From an uncultured Verrucomicrobiota bacterium (GTDB lineage: Bacteria; Verrucomicrobiota; Verrucomicrobiia; Limisphaerales; UBA9464): 51,714 bases of DNA. The stretch spans positions 1-51,714 of the forward strand of contig CAINWP010000060.1 in NCBI GenBank assembly GCA_903854475.1. Direction: 5' to 3'. A program made the translations under genes and the position numbers. How positions within the stretch are numbered: the first letter of the stretch is position 1; each line of letters opens with the position of its first letter. This document shows, one piece after another, positions 27,013-35,489 of this stretch. The notes below the pieces were generated by a model that was not told where the DNA came from, searched no databases, and worked only from the letters and a program-made list of their open reading frames with translations.

Positions 27013-27758
27013 GCTTGGAGCGAGGCAAGGACCTCGGGGTCACGGACATCGACCCAACGGCCGGCAATTTGGAGGCCCGCTAACAGCCGGCCCTCGGCCA
27101 CCATCGCCGACAGGGCATCGGTCAGCTCGTATTCGCCGCGCGGCGACTTTTCCAACCGGGCGGTGTAGGCAAAAAGCGAGGGCTTGAAGAGGTAAATGCC
27201 CGCGTTGTACCAGACAGGTTTGCCAGGGCAGATCCAGCCTTCAGCGCGGAGGGTCTCCAACTGCGAGGCGCTGGGCTTCTCGACCAACCGAGTCAGGCAA
27301 AATTGCGCGTCATCAAAGAAGAACAGGCCTCCCTTAGTGACGTCCTCGGCGGCGGTCACCGTGAGCACACCGTCGAATCGACCGGCTTGCCAGCGCTCGA
27401 TCATGTGGCGGTAAGTCTCAGGCTTCACCAGGATATCTCCGTAAGTCAGCACGAAGTCGTCGTGCCCGACGAACTCCTTGGCCAGTTCAGGGGCCTTGCC
27501 CGTGCCATCTTGCACCACCTGCCGGGAATAGCTCATCTCGACCCCGAAGCGGGATCCATCGCCGAAGTGCGACTCGATCACCTCGGCGCGCCAACCGGTG
27601 ATCAAATGGAACTGGCGAATCCCCACTTCCTTCAACCCTTCGACAATGTGCTCCAAGATGGGACGCCCCTGCACCTCCAACATGGGTTTGGGAATCTCCT
27701 GGGTGAGGTCGCCCATTCGGGTTCCCTTTCCGGCGGCGAGGATGACAGCCTTGGTCAT
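27009..27758 (-). CDS. Sugar-phosphate nucleotidyltransferase (NTP_transferase family)
   Basis: 249 residues. I chose the ATG at 27758, where the signature N-terminus MTKAVILAAGKGTRMGDLTQ begins; the open frame continues upstream but unrelated. GKGTRM (10-15) and KPM (near 24-26) bind the nucleotide. YGDIL near 112 holds a metal-binding Asp, and VEKP near 160 and the YNAGIY segment are typical. The family makes NDP-sugars (GlmU, RmlA or GalU-like) or activates choline phosphates. The short length without a left-handed helix domain points to a nucleotidyltransferase-only protein, substrate unknown. It overlaps the methyltransferase gene by four bases. Confidence 0.9.
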   Translation of the reverse strand: MTKAVILAAGKGTRMGDLTQEIPKPMLEVQGRPILEHIVEGLKEVGIRQFHLITGWRAEVIESHFGDGSRFGVEMSYSRQVVQDGTGKAPELAKEFVGHDDFVLTYGDILVKPETYRHMIERWQAGRFDGVLTVTAAEDVTKGGLFFFDDAQFCLTRLVEKPSASQLETLRAEGWICPGKPVWYNAGIYLFKPSLFAYTARLEKSPRGEYELTDALSAMVAEGRLLAGLQIAGRWVDVRDPEVLASLQA

Positions 27759-27820
27759 AATGGCTGACAGTGTGACCGGACCGACCTCGGGAAGGAAGCT
27801 TCGGAGAAACAAAGCCTGCC

Positions 27821-27862
27821 AAAAAGCAACAAAGCCAGAGAGAGCTCGCACCCCTCTCTGGC
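27821..27862 (-). terminator. Rho-independent terminator of the oxidoreductase gene
   Basis: On the minus strand a perfect 9-bp stem GCCAGAGAG / CTCTCTGGC (27862-27854 with 27842-27834) closes an 11-base loop and is followed by TTTGTTGCTTTTT. It lies about 40 bases after the stop of the Gfo/Idh/MocA gene. Confidence 0.75.
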
Positions 27863-27903
27863 CCTCTCTAGCCTTGTCTCAACCGTCGGAAACCGGCGAC
27901 CGG

Positions 27904-28980
27904 TCAGGCCAGTTTAACGGCTTTTTTGAGCTGAGCGCTCTTGACGGCCGCATCGACGATTTCTTGGCCGATCCGGCTGATAGGAAGGCTCACCGGCCCC
28001 TCCAGCGGCACATTCTTGTCGAGACAATGCAGCAAGTACTGCACGGGGTTCTGGTGGGGGGCCTTCGTTGCCGGAGCGGCCATCACATGCGGCACAGGTT
28101 GCTTGCGGGTTTGCACCGTGACGTAGTCGTCGTAGTCGTAACTGCTCACCGAGCCCTCGGTGCCCAGGATCACAAATCCACACTTGGGCTGCGGCTGGAT
28201 AATCCACGGATCGGTGAAGGTGCCCCAACGGGTCTCGAACTTGGAGAGTCCGTGGGCGTAGCGGGCCACCACGATGCTGTGCTCATCGACTTCGAGCCCG
28301 GCGGGTTCATCGACCACGGCCGTGACTTCGATCGGACGACGGCCCCCTTGGTACCAGGTGCCCAGAGTGGTTCCGTAACCCAAGTAATCGAGCAGCGAAC
28401 CGCCGCCGTGAGCCTTCTTGTAGAACCAGGAGTTCGGCTTCTCTTTGGCGACTTGCGCCGGTGTCTTCTCATCCTTGTCGGCGCCATGGAACAAGGGCCC
28501 CCGATTGCCACCGATGTGCCACACGTTGAGCACCTCGCCGATTTTCCCGCTCGAGACCAGCTCGTAAGATTTTCGATGCGAGGCCACCCACTGGAGCGGC
28601 CAATTGATCATGAGGCGCTGATCCTTGCCCATGCATTTGACCATGGCATCGGCTTCCTTCAACGAGGCCGCGAAGGGTTTCTCGACCATGAGGTGCGCCC
28701 CGTACGGAGCCACCTTCTTGACCCATTCACCGTGCTTCGAGGCCGCCGGGCACAGCAGCACCACGTCGGGCTTGGTCTTTTCGAGACACTCGCGGTAGTC
28801 GGTGAACGCCTGATCCCGGGTCACCAGTCCCTTGCGCACCGCTTCTTCCATGCGGGCCGGCTGTTCATCGCTAATGCCGACGATCTCGGCATTCGGATGC
28901 TCGTGGGCGTACCGGAGCAAATCGCCCATGTGGAAGTGATCGAAGTTGATGCCAGCAATTTTCCAGGATCGTTTTTTCAT
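27904..28980 (-). CDS. Gfo/Idh/MocA-family NAD(P)-dependent oxidoreductase
   Basis: 358 residues. I chose the ATG at 28980 (MKKRSWKIAGINFDHFHMGD), not the open frame starting at 29031. The N-terminal Rossmann half reads KIAGINFDHFHMGDLLRYA; the usual GxGxxG is replaced by GINFDH, common in this branch. The signature EKPF is at 100-103, with K101 as catalytic lysine. The C-terminal half has GGGSLLDYLGYG, matching the Asp/Tyr-rich substrate domain. Likely oxidises or reduces a sugar or inositol derivative; exact substrate unknown. It appears monocistronic, with its own terminator at 27821-27862. Confidence 0.9.
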   Translation of the reverse strand: MKKRSWKIAGINFDHFHMGDLLRYAHEHPNAEIVGISDEQPARMEEAVRKGLVTRDQAFTDYRECLEKTKPDVVLLCPAASKHGEWVKKVAPYGAHLMVEKPFAASLKEADAMVKCMGKDQRLMINWPLQWVASHRKSYELVSSGKIGEVLNVWHIGGNRGPLFHGADKDEKTPAQVAKEKPNSWFYKKAHGGGSLLDYLGYGTTLGTWYQGGRRPIEVTAVVDEPAGLEVDEHSIVVARYAHGLSKFETRWGTFTDPWIIQPQPKCGFVILGTEGSVSSYDYDDYVTVQTRKQPVPHVMAAPATKAPHQNPVQYLLHCLDKNVPLEGPVSLPISRIGQEIVDAAVKSAQLKKAVKLA

Positions 28981-29072
28981 TGGAGACGCGTGCTGAAATC
29001 TGGTGCCAAAGACGCCATGAGCGAAGCGCAAAATCAGCCACCGCAGCAGGCTCGACGGCTTGGGCCATAAAG

Positions 29073-29091
29073 GGGTCAGTTCTTGATATTG
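29073..29091 (+). repeat. Left inverted repeat of a RAYT-type element
   Basis: GGGTCAGTTCTTGATATTG, an exact inverted copy of 30037-30055. It lies directly beside the stop of the transposase relic. Confidence 0.92.
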
Positions 29092-29092
29092 T

Positions 29093-30032
29093 CTACTCTC
29101 CGCCCAGCTTTCTCCGGCGATACAAGAGATGATTCAGATAACCGCGCGTGCCCATCGCCAGACGCTCGGCGATCCATCCGACCGTCATCGTCGTCTCCGC
29201 CCGCAAGCGCGCCGCCAAAGCCACCTTCACTGAATCCCCCTTGGGCCGAGTTTTCAGATCCGCTTCCTGCCACCGCCCCCGCTTCAACTCCTCTGCGATG
29301 ATGAGTTCCGCCAGCGCCTCCGCCGTCTCCGCGCGCTCATCTGCGTCAGCAACTCCTCCCGAAACTTCTCCTCGCCCAGACATCAGCCGCGCCGAATCGG
29401 CTTGAACTCCTCGCCTTCCTCCGCCCCGCGCCGTTCCTCCAACGCCTGCTCAAGCCGTTGCCGCCCCGCCGGACTGTCCTCGGGGATGCCCCACCCGCCC
29501 AGCAACCGATCCACCCGCAACCACGCCGGGCGTTTCGCGCGCGCGGGGAGCGAGCAAGTACGCCGGCCAACAGCTCCTGGCAAAACTCTTCAAGGGCGCA
29601 TCCGCCACCACCCGTTTCGCCCGCGCCGGATTCAAGTGGACGTCATCGCCCACGCTCTTGAGATAACCGCTGCCCGATCCGTCCACGATCAGCGACTTGT
29701 AGCGCCCGGAGAACAAGTGGCCGAAGAGATTGTGACGCCGGTTGAAGCGACTCGTGTAAGTGCCCAGCAACCATTTCATCCCGGCGACCAGATTTGGCTG
29801 CGGCGTCTCGACCACCCAATAAAAATGATTCGGCATGAGGACATAGGCGTGAACCTGCCCTGCCCGTCTTAGCGCAAGCCTCGCCCAGCGTCTCAACGAA
29901 TCGCTGGCGATCCGCATCATCCATGAAGATCCGTTCGCGCCGGTCACCGCGATTCATGACGTAATAAATCGCGCCAGCGTACTCGACTCTCAACTTGCGG
30001 GCCATGACGGGGGGTGGCTTTGGCCGCTTCAT
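29093..30032 (-). pseudogene. Decayed REP-associated tyrosine transposase (RAYT, Y1 family)
   Basis: Read on the minus strand from the ATG at 30032 (or 30005, MARKLRVEYAGAIYYVMNRG), the protein is a Y1 transposase broken into several frames. The first frame gives MNRGDRRERIF to about 29870. A frameshift moves to QVHAYVLMPNHFYWVVETPQ, carrying the HFY-type metal/active-site motif of the family, and continues to SGRYKSLIVDG and DDVHLNPARAK. A second frameshift near 29560 leads to RPAWLRVDRLLGGWGIPEDS. A TGA at 29381-29383 interrupts RRG|CLGEEKFREELL where the family has Trp, and a third shift near 29340 gives the C-terminal helix-turn-helix-like part ending at 29093 (RAETTMTVGWIAERLAMGTR). Intact relatives are about 300 residues. 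Perfect 19-bp inverted repeats flank it. Confidence 0.88.
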
Positions 30033-30036
30033 ATAT

Positions 30037-30055
30037 CAATATCAAGAACTGACCC
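30037..30055 (-). repeat. Right inverted repeat of a RAYT-type element
   Basis: CAATATCAAGAACTGACCC, exact inverse of 29073-29091, five bases upstream of the transposase start. The pair bounds an element of about 983 bases. Confidence 0.92.
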
Positions 30056-30630
30056 TTTTTCCCACCTTCTCTTCTGGCCTCGGTGGATGCCCGATTCCGT
30101 GCCCAAAGACGGTCCCATCATCGTCCGACGAATCCAACCTCAAGGGTCGCTTTGCCGCCCCCACCGGAACTCACTGGCCAGTCGCCCGACGATTCTAATC
30201 TTTCAACCCCGGTTCAGGTCTCAATAGCAAACAGGAGCGCGCCCTTCTGGCATCTCCCGCCCCTAGGATAAACCTCAGAGTCGACCTGAAGACTCGCCGC
30301 ACCTCAAAGTTTCGTACTGACGAACCAGGGGTTAAATGAGGTCTGGGAGACCTAAAACCCTCGTTTTCCCGAGGAAAAACGCACTGGAGGCGAGGGTCGG
30401 AATCGGCCTGTTTGGCCCGCATTTGTGGAATCCGCCCCCTCATGAGCCCTCGCCACTTCATACATTCTTCCTGGGCCACGGGGTTGTCCGCGAAATTGAA
30501 CCGCTCGGCCGCTGGCAGACTGCGCTAACGGAGAATGACTGCACAGTGGTCGCAGGCTCGAACGCAGGATTCCCGGAGTTTGTTTCCGGGCAATGGTTTC
30601 GGCTCAGCCAGAACGAGCTTCGTTGTTGGC
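30056..30630. other. Intergenic region without a supported gene
   Basis: 575 bases between the RAYT relic and the pstS-like gene. Open frames crossing it are antisense extensions of pstS or short and compositionally non-coding. I see no RNA gene, hairpin with a T-tract or repeat worth naming. Confidence 0.6.
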
Positions 30631-31464
30631 TTAAGGTTCCAATCGGTAGAAGCCCAACTCGCTCAGCATGGACTGACCCTCCTTACCCCGCATCCAGGCC
30701 ACCCAGTCTTGGACCGCCCCTCGGTCGACCGGCACATGGACATACACATAAAGCCTCCGCCATAGCGGATAGCGGCCGTTGCGCACGGTGGCTTCGGTGG
30801 CCTCCTCCGGGGGCTGTCCGGGCCGCTGGGCCAGGCGCAGTCGTCGAGTTCCAGCACCGGGCAGCCCGCCTGAAAAGCCCAATCCTCCGGGATCGGCCGC
30901 CACCGAGGCCGCGACCTGAGCGCTGCCCTGTAGTGGCTGCAACGACGACGAATAGTTGCCCCCACGGAGCACCAGTTCCCGGAAGAACTCGTAGGTGCCT
31001 GAGCTGCTTTCCCGCCCATAGAGAACCACCGGCTGATCCTTGCCGCCCACTTCCTTCCAATTGCGAATCCGCCCTGAGAACAGGCCCGACAATTGATCGA
31101 AATCGAGGGCGCTCACCGGGTTGGACGGATGAACATGCACCAGCACCGCATCCAAGGCGACCGGGTACTCCCTCGGTCGAACCCCGAAGGCCCGCACATA
31201 GGCCTCCACCTCGCGGGCTCGAATCTTGCGGGAGCAGGTCGCCAGGTCGGCCGTCCGGTTCACCAGCGCCGCAACCCCAATCCCAGAACCGCCGCCGCTC
31301 ACCTCGATCCGCAACCCAGGATGAGTGCCCATGTACGCGCTGGCCCAACGCTGAGCGAGCAACACCATGGTATCGGAACCCTGAACCGACAGGTCTGCGG
31401 CACACGTCCCACGGGACACGGCCAGCATCCATCCCATCCAGAATAACCAAGCCCAGGGTTTCAT
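30631..31464 (-). CDS. PstS-family phosphate-binding periplasmic protein (orphan)
   Basis: 277 residues. I chose the ATG at 31464, which begins the signal peptide MKPWAWLFWMGWMLAVSRGT; an upstream TTG-type start at 31536 would bury it. The mature protein starts near ADLSVQGSDTMVLLAQRW, the classic PstS opening, followed by EVSGGGSGIGVAALVNRTAD (phosphate-binding loop), IRNWKEVGG, and YGRESSSGTYEFFREL. PstS captures phosphate for the PstCAB ABC transporter. No pstC, pstA, pstB or phoU is nearby, so it is an orphan that may act as a sensor or serve distant genes. It is divergent from the DUF1592 gene, with 112 bases between starts. Confidence 0.9.
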   Translation of the reverse strand: MKPWAWLFWMGWMLAVSRGTCAADLSVQGSDTMVLLAQRWASAYMGTHPGLRIEVSGGGSGIGVAALVNRTADLATCSRKIRAREVEAYVRAFGVRPREYPVALDAVLVHVHPSNPVSALDFDQLSGLFSGRIRNWKEVGGKDQPVVLYGRESSSGTYEFFRELVLRGGNYSSSLQPLQGSAQVAASVAADPGGLGFSGGLPGAGTRRLRLAQRPGQPPEEATEATVRNGRYPLWRRLYVYVHVPVDRGAVQDWVAWMRGKEGQSMLSELGFYRLEP

Positions 31465-31576
31465 CGGGCCGCATTGCCCTCCAGCGGGTGGCCAAAGGCA
31501 AGCCCTCGTCAAGAGGACTGCGCTGAATTTGGCCATTGATCCCAGTAGAGAATTCAGGGATTGGACGCGAGTGCGG

Positions 31577-33982
31577 ATGAGACGCTTTCACTGGATATCC
31601 CTAATCGTGGCGGGCCTGACCGTGGCCGCATGTGCGGGGCGGCGGGGTGGGAACGAGGGTTCCTTGGCCCACTCCACCCCCTCGGACCGATCCGGGGACA
31701 CTATCTACCGCGAAGACTGTGCCCGTTGCCATGGGCCTCAGGGCGAGGGAGTCGCCGGCCAATACGACGAGACCTTGTACGGCGAACAGTCCATGACGTC
31801 GCTGGCCCGGTACATCCACCGGACGATGCCCGACGATCGCAAGGAAAAGACTTCCGAAGCCGATTCGCAACGGGTCGCTGAATTCATCCACGGAGCCTTT
31901 TATTCGCCCCAGGCCCGGGCCCGAAATACCCCCGCACGGATCGAGTTCAGTCGCCTCACTCAGCGGCGCTACCGCGAATCGGTCGCCGACCTCCTGAGTG
32001 GTTTCGCCGAGACTCGTCAAACCGAACGATCCGGAGGGCTTCAGGCCGAATATTTTCAGTCGAAGGGAATGAACAAAAAGGACAAGTCGGCCCTTCAGCG
32101 GATCGATCCCATCGTCCGCTTCGACTTCGGGACCAACTCTCCGACCCCGGACATTACGGCGGACCAATTTTCCATCGCTTGGAGCGGATCGGTGCTGGCG
32201 CCGGAGTCGGGCGAATACCAGTTCCGGGTGACGACCCCCAATGGCGCACGGCTTTACGTCAACACGGACCTGGCGGCGGGCGACAGCAATCGACGGGATG
32301 ATTCAGACGCCAAGCGCGAAGTGGCTCTGGTGGATTTGTGGGTCAGTTCGGGTGGCGTGGAACGTCAAGGGTCAGGGGCTTTGTACTTGCTGGGCGGACG
32401 CAGCTACCCGCTGCGCTTAGATTACTTCAAGTTCAAGGAGAAGACGGCCGCTGTGAGGCTCGAGTGGAAGCCACCGCATGGTCCCTGGACGGGGATTCCC
32501 TCGTCGGTCCTGTCCCCGGACGCATCCTCCGCAACCCCGATCATCGGCACTGCGTTTCCGGCCGAGGACTCCAGCCTAGGCTACGAGCGCGGGCATTCGA
32601 TTTCTAAGGAATGGTGGCGGACGATCACCCGAGCCGGGACCGAGACCTCAGAACTAGTGGCTGAACGAATCCCTCGCCTGGCCGCCCTCCCCACCGACCT
32701 GACCAACCGCACCGAACTCAGCCGACGGATGCAGGACTTCTGCGCCCAATTGGCTGAGCGAGCGTTTCGACGCCCCCTCGATACGGAGCTGCGTCACCGC
32801 ACGGTGGATCTCTGGTTTCAGCCCGGTATCGCTTTGGAAGACTCAGTGAAGCGATCGGTGCTGGCAGTCATGACTTCCCCGCGCTTCCTCTATCCGGAGT
32901 CGGAGGGACGTCAAGACAGCCATGCGGCCGCGGCACGTCTGGCTCTGGTGCTGTGGGATTCGCTCCCAGATGAAACGCTCCGGAAGGCTGCAGACCGCGG
33001 TGAAGTCGTCACTCCGGAACAAATTCGTGCCCAGGCCCGACGCATGATCCAAAACCCACGGGCTAAGGCCAAGCTGCGGGGGTTCTTTGACCATTGGCTC
33101 GATGCGGAGGCGGCCGATGACATTGCCAAGGATCCCAAATCGTATCCAGGCTTCGATGCCGAGATGGTGCAAGATTTACGAACCTCCCTGAACCACTTCG
33201 TAGATTCGGTGGTGTGGAGCGACGCTTCGGATTACCGACAATTGTTGTTGTCCGACGAGCTCTACCTTAACGCCCCATTGCGCCGGTATTATGGGGTCGA
33301 AAGTTTGGGGAGCACTCAGCGTGGGGCGGGCGGAGGTACCACAAACGCCCTTGACGACGCCTTTGTCCCCGTGCGTTTCAATCCAGAACAACGGGCTGGA
33401 GTGCTCACACATCCGTTCCTCCTCTCGGCCCATTCCTACTACCGGTCTTCCTCACCGATCCACCGAGGCGTTTTCCTGACTCGCAAGGTGCTAGGCCGTT
33501 TTCTCAAACCGCCGCCGATGGCCATTGAGTTCATGGACGACCGATTTGATCCGTCGCTGACCATGCGCGAGAAGGTCACTCAACTGACTGAAAAACCGCA
33601 ATGCATGGCCTGCCACGCGACCATCAACCCGCTGGGCTTCAGTCTGGAACAATTCGACGCGGCCGGGCGGTTCCGCTTGGAGGACACTCGGAAACCCGTC
33701 AACGCCACCTCCGAGTACCAGACGGCCGACGGCAAGACCCTGACCCTGCGGGGCCCGCGAGACCTTGCTCGCCATGCGTCCGAAAGCCCGGATGCCCGCC
33801 GCGGGTTCGTCCGACAACTTTTCCAGCACACAGTCCAACAGGCGCCGGACGCCTATGGGGTGGGGTCACTCCAGAAACTCGATTTGGCCTTCGAACACTC
33901 CGGCTGCAATGTCCGCCAACTGCTAGTAGAGATCGCTGTCCACACCGCCACCTTGGATCCGAAGAACCCGTCACGGAAATGA
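31577..33982 (+). CDS. Cytochrome c lipoprotein with PA14 and DUF1592/DUF1588/DUF1585 domains
   Basis: 801 residues. I chose the ATG at 31577 ([20 protein letters not shown]), which gives a lipoprotein signal with lipobox VAAC and C19 as the lipidated residue. An N-terminal c-type cytochrome has C48-A-R-C51-H52. A PA14 domain spans about 165-315 ([23 protein letters not shown]), often carbohydrate-binding. The DUF1592/1588/1585 block follows, with a second heme-type motif C676-M-A-C679-H680 in [20 protein letters not shown]. The family is common in Verrucomicrobia and Planctomycetes and acts outside the cytoplasm, reaction unknown. It overlaps the DUF1552 gene by four bases. Confidence 0.91.
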   Translation: MRRFHWISLIVAGLTVAACAGRRGGNEGSLAHSTPSDRSGDTIYREDCARCHGPQGEGVAGQYDETLYGEQSMTSLARYIHRTMPDDRKEKTSEADSQRVAEFIHGAFYSPQARARNTPARIEFSRLTQRRYRESVADLLSGFAETRQTERSGGLQAEYFQSKGMNKKDKSALQRIDPIVRFDFGTNSPTPDITADQFSIAWSGSVLAPESGEYQFRVTTPNGARLYVNTDLAAGDSNRRDDSDAKREVALVDLWVSSGGVERQGSGALYLLGGRSYPLRLDYFKFKEKTAAVRLEWKPPHGPWTGIPSSVLSPDASSATPIIGTAFPAEDSSLGYERGHSISKEWWRTITRAGTETSELVAERIPRLAALPTDLTNRTELSRRMQDFCAQLAERAFRRPLDTELRHRTVDLWFQPGIALEDSVKRSVLAVMTSPRFLYPESEGRQDSHAAAARLALVLWDSLPDETLRKAADRGEVVTPEQIRAQARRMIQNPRAKAKLRGFFDHWLDAEAADDIAKDPKSYPGFDAEMVQDLRTSLNHFVDSVVWSDASDYRQLLLSDELYLNAPLRRYYGVESLGSTQRGAGGGTTNALDDAFVPVRFNPEQRAGVLTHPFLLSAHSYYRSSSPIHRGVFLTRKVLGRFLKPPPMAIEFMDDRFDPSLTMREKVTQLTEKPQCMACHATINPLGFSLEQFDAAGRFRLEDTRKPVNATSEYQTADGKTLTLRGPRDLARHASESPDARRGFVRQLFQHTVQQAPDAYGVGSLQKLDLAFEHSGCNVRQLLVEIAVHTATLDPKNPSRK

Positions 33983-35304
33983 AGCCCTCCCTCACCTCCT
34001 CACCGCGTCGCCGCTTCCTCCGAGACCTAGGCCTCTCCGCCGCGGTCTTGCCGTTTTTGGGCGGATTGCCCTCGCTTCAGGCTGCCCCGCGCAAACGGTC
34101 TGCCCCGCGCATCGTCTTCGTCTTCACTCCCAACGGCACCGTGCCCAATGAGTTCTGGCCGGAAACCGCGGGCACCGAGTTCCAGCTCAAATCCATCTTG
34201 GAGCCGCTGGCTGCCTACCGGAACCAAATGCTCATTCTCAAAGGATTGTGCAACCGGGTCCGCGGCGATGGCGACGGGCACATGCGCGGCATGAGCTGCC
34301 TGCTCACGGGCATTGAACTGCTCCCCGGCAATATTCAGGGAGGCTCCGACACGCCGGCGGGCTGGGCCAGCGGGCCGTCCATCGACCAAGAATTAAAAAC
34401 TTTCTTGCAGGGGCGACCAGAAACGCGGACCCGCTTTGGATCCTTGGAGTTGGGAGTGGGTGTGCCTCATCGGGCCGACCCCTGGACCCGTTGGACCTAT
34501 GCCGCTTCCAATCAGCCGGTCGCTCCGCTATCCGATCCCTACGAAGTGTTTGAGAAACTTTACGGGCAGGTCAAAGACCGGGAGAATTTGGGCAGCGTCC
34601 TCGACCAGGTTCGGTCAGATCTGAAGCAAGTCTCCCGACGGTTAGGGCGCGAGGAGCGGGCCTTACTCGACCAGAACGCCACCCTCGTCCGCGAGATGGA
34701 ACGAGAGATCGCCGAAGCGGGACGGCAAAAATTGCGAATGGCCGCACCGGTCTTGGAACCAGGCATCGGCAACGAAAACGATGCCATTCCCCAGTTGTCT
34801 CGCATGCAGGCCGACCTGCTGGTCAATGCCTTCGCCAACGACATGACCCGAGTGGCCTCCCTGCAATACACCAACTCGGTCGGGCAAGCCCGCATGCGCT
34901 GGCTGGGCATCGATGACGGCCATCACTCGCTCTCGCACGATCCCGATCTCAACACCGGCTCACAGGAGAAACTGGTGAAGATCAACCGCTGGTTCGCCGG
35001 CGAAATCGCCACGCTGGCCCGGAAACTCGCGGCAACGCCCGATCCGGATGGCAACGGATTCCTCCTCGACCACACCACAATTCTTTGGACCAACGAGCTG
35101 GGTAAGGGCAACAGCCACTCCCATGACAATATTCCCTTTGTGCTGGTGGGCGGTGGACTGGGGTTTGGCACCGGCCTTTGTCTGCACCTCGATAAGACGC
35201 CCCACAACCGCCTTTGGTTGTCGATTGCCCAGGGCTTTGGACATAATCTGACAACTTTCGGTAATCCGACGCTCTGCAGCGCTGGGCCGCTGCCGCTCGG
35301 CTGA
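33979..35304 (+). CDS. DUF1552 exported protein with RR leader
   Basis: 441 residues. The ATG at 33979 overlaps the DUF1592 stop (ATGA); a longer frame from 33601 is antisense-like inside the cytochrome gene and rejected. The leader [20 protein letters not shown] (residues 10-29) fits Tat export. The rest is the DUF1552 fold related to the DUF1501/sulfatase-like group: [30 protein letters not shown], and the C-terminal [20 protein letters not shown]. It is the usual partner of DUF1592 cytochromes. Together they mirror the PSD1-DUF1501 pair at 10-14.5 kb. The substrate is unknown. Confidence 0.92.
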   Translation: MKPSLTSSPRRRFLRDLGLSAAVLPFLGGLPSLQAAPRKRSAPRIVFVFTPNGTVPNEFWPETAGTEFQLKSILEPLAAYRNQMLILKGLCNRVRGDGDGHMRGMSCLLTGIELLPGNIQGGSDTPAGWASGPSIDQELKTFLQGRPETRTRFGSLELGVGVPHRADPWTRWTYAASNQPVAPLSDPYEVFEKLYGQVKDRENLGSVLDQVRSDLKQVSRRLGREERALLDQNATLVREMEREIAEAGRQKLRMAAPVLEPGIGNENDAIPQLSRMQADLLVNAFANDMTRVASLQYTNSVGQARMRWLGIDDGHHSLSHDPDLNTGSQEKLVKINRWFAGEIATLARKLAATPDPDGNGFLLDHTTILWTNELGKGNSHSHDNIPFVLVGGGLGFGTGLCLHLDKTPHNRLWLSIAQGFGHNLTTFGNPTLCSAGPLPLG

Positions 35305-35489
35305 CCCCAAAAACAGCCTCTTGGGGCCTCGGATACCTGCCGGGCGTCGGGACAGACGGCTTACAGGCGCACTTGACCCAGTCCCAGTCCAATCTAGGAT
35401 GCAATCCGAACCGCAACGTCTGCCGTTGGAGTCTTGCCCTTCTGCTCCGCCCTCAGATCTTCGCGGAAGAGTCACATCCATTTGAATCA

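Noticed and set aside
27598-29070. A 490-codon plus-strand frame across the nucleotidyltransferase and Gfo/Idh genes
   Set aside because: Antisense to two well-supported genes; no domain and runs through their intergenic terminator.
30336-31526. A 396-codon plus-strand frame opposite pstS
   Set aside because: Pro/Arg/Ser-rich composition typical of a shadow; pstS has signal peptide and motifs.
35305-35345. Possible terminator CCCCAA...TTGGGG after the DUF1552 gene
   Set aside because: Only a 6-bp stem and no T-tract.
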